Shown here piece by piece: positions 44,036 to 44,134 of a DNA stretch of 44,134 nt. The notes under the pieces were generated by a model that was given only the letters and a program-made list of their open reading frames with translations, did not search any database and had not been told where the DNA came from. The DNA comes from Porticoccaceae bacterium (GTDB lineage Bacteria; Pseudomonadota; Gammaproteobacteria; Pseudomonadales; Porticoccaceae): positions 1 to 44,134 of the forward strand of contig JAJFKC010000041.1 of NCBI GenBank assembly GCA_021773435.1, in the 5' to 3' direction. A program made the translations under genes and the position numbers. Position 1 is the first letter of the stretch. Every line of letters starts with the position of its first letter.

Positions 44036-44134
44036 ATGAAAATAGACGCACGAAAATTATCACAAGATGTACAGGAAGAAAAACGCAAGCAAGCCATTCG
44101 GTTATATAAAACGGGCAAGCGCTACAAAGAAATA
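44036..44134 (+). CDS. IS630-like transposase, N-terminal fragment
   Basis: The frame starting MKIDARKLSQDVQEEKRKQA and continuing with IRLYKTGKRYKEI runs off the window. It resembles the N-terminal helix-turn-helix of IS630-type transposases, where the segment before YKEIA binds the terminal repeats. The ATG at 44036 is the first workable start (an ATG at 44027 stops after three codons). Only 33 residues are visible, so the family assignment is moderate. It marks the right flank of the catabolic cluster as mobile. Confidence 0.65.
   Translation, partial: MKIDARKLSQDVQEEKRKQAIRLYKTGKRYKEI

Overview
The window looks like chromosomal DNA of an aromatic-degrading gammaproteobacterium, probably marine. 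The ybbAP-tesA block and the RimK-like/7TM/retropepsin block are typical of Gammaproteobacteria. The catabolic genes resemble the nah, bph, xyl/dmp and ben families of hydrocarbon degraders. Genus is not assignable by eye.

Region 1 (1-2836) is the tail of an integron gene-cassette array without a visible integrase. It has an IS3-type transposase end, half an attC site, and three complete cassettes: a HEPN-motif protein, a MazEF-like toxin-antitoxin pair and an unknown protein. All read in the + direction and each ends in an attC whose outer core is the reverse complement of that cassette's own first bases.

Region 2 (2897-14244) is ordinary chromosome: ybbP-ybbA, the divergent esterase tesA, a three-gene operon (retropepsin-like lipoprotein, transglutaminase-like 7TM protein, RimK-like ligase), an LLM-family flavin oxidoreductase, and an HlyD/ABC-2 efflux operon.

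Region 3 (14523-43910) is a dense aromatic catabolic cluster of about 29 kb. Upper-pathway genes are three Rieske oxygenase alpha/beta pairs, one Rieske ferredoxin, one ferredoxin reductase, a NahC-type extradiol dioxygenase, a NahD-type isomerase and a NahE-type hydratase-aldolase. The catechol meta-cleavage pathway is complete: C23O with a XylT-like ferredoxin, semialdehyde dehydrogenase, semialdehyde hydrolase, tautomerase, decarboxylase, hydratase, aldolase and acylating acetaldehyde dehydrogenase. A BphD-type hydrolase, a BenAB-like oxygenase and an HpaB-type monooxygenase add further branches. An IclR regulator sits between the two main divergent arms, and a shared 15-bp motif (TTGCA-N5-TGCAA) lies near IclR, nahE-like and benA-like promoters. 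Naphthalene or a related bicyclic or biaryl compound would plausibly be taken through ring dihydroxylation, extradiol cleavage and aldolase or hydrolase steps to salicylate or benzoate, then catechol, then pyruvate and acetyl-CoA. No cis-dihydrodiol dehydrogenase is present.

The most unusual content is a set of three paralogous DapA-superfamily lyases (16106, 39878, 42945). They keep the Schiff-base lysine and the tyrosine but replace the usual G-T-x-G-E segment with GGF(I/V)AE(C/A)WN, and they sit directly beside oxygenase genes. Several 8-18 bp tandem duplications lie in leader and intergenic DNA across the catabolic cluster. The right edge (44036-44134) enters an IS630-like transposase, so mobile-element genes lie at both ends of the window.
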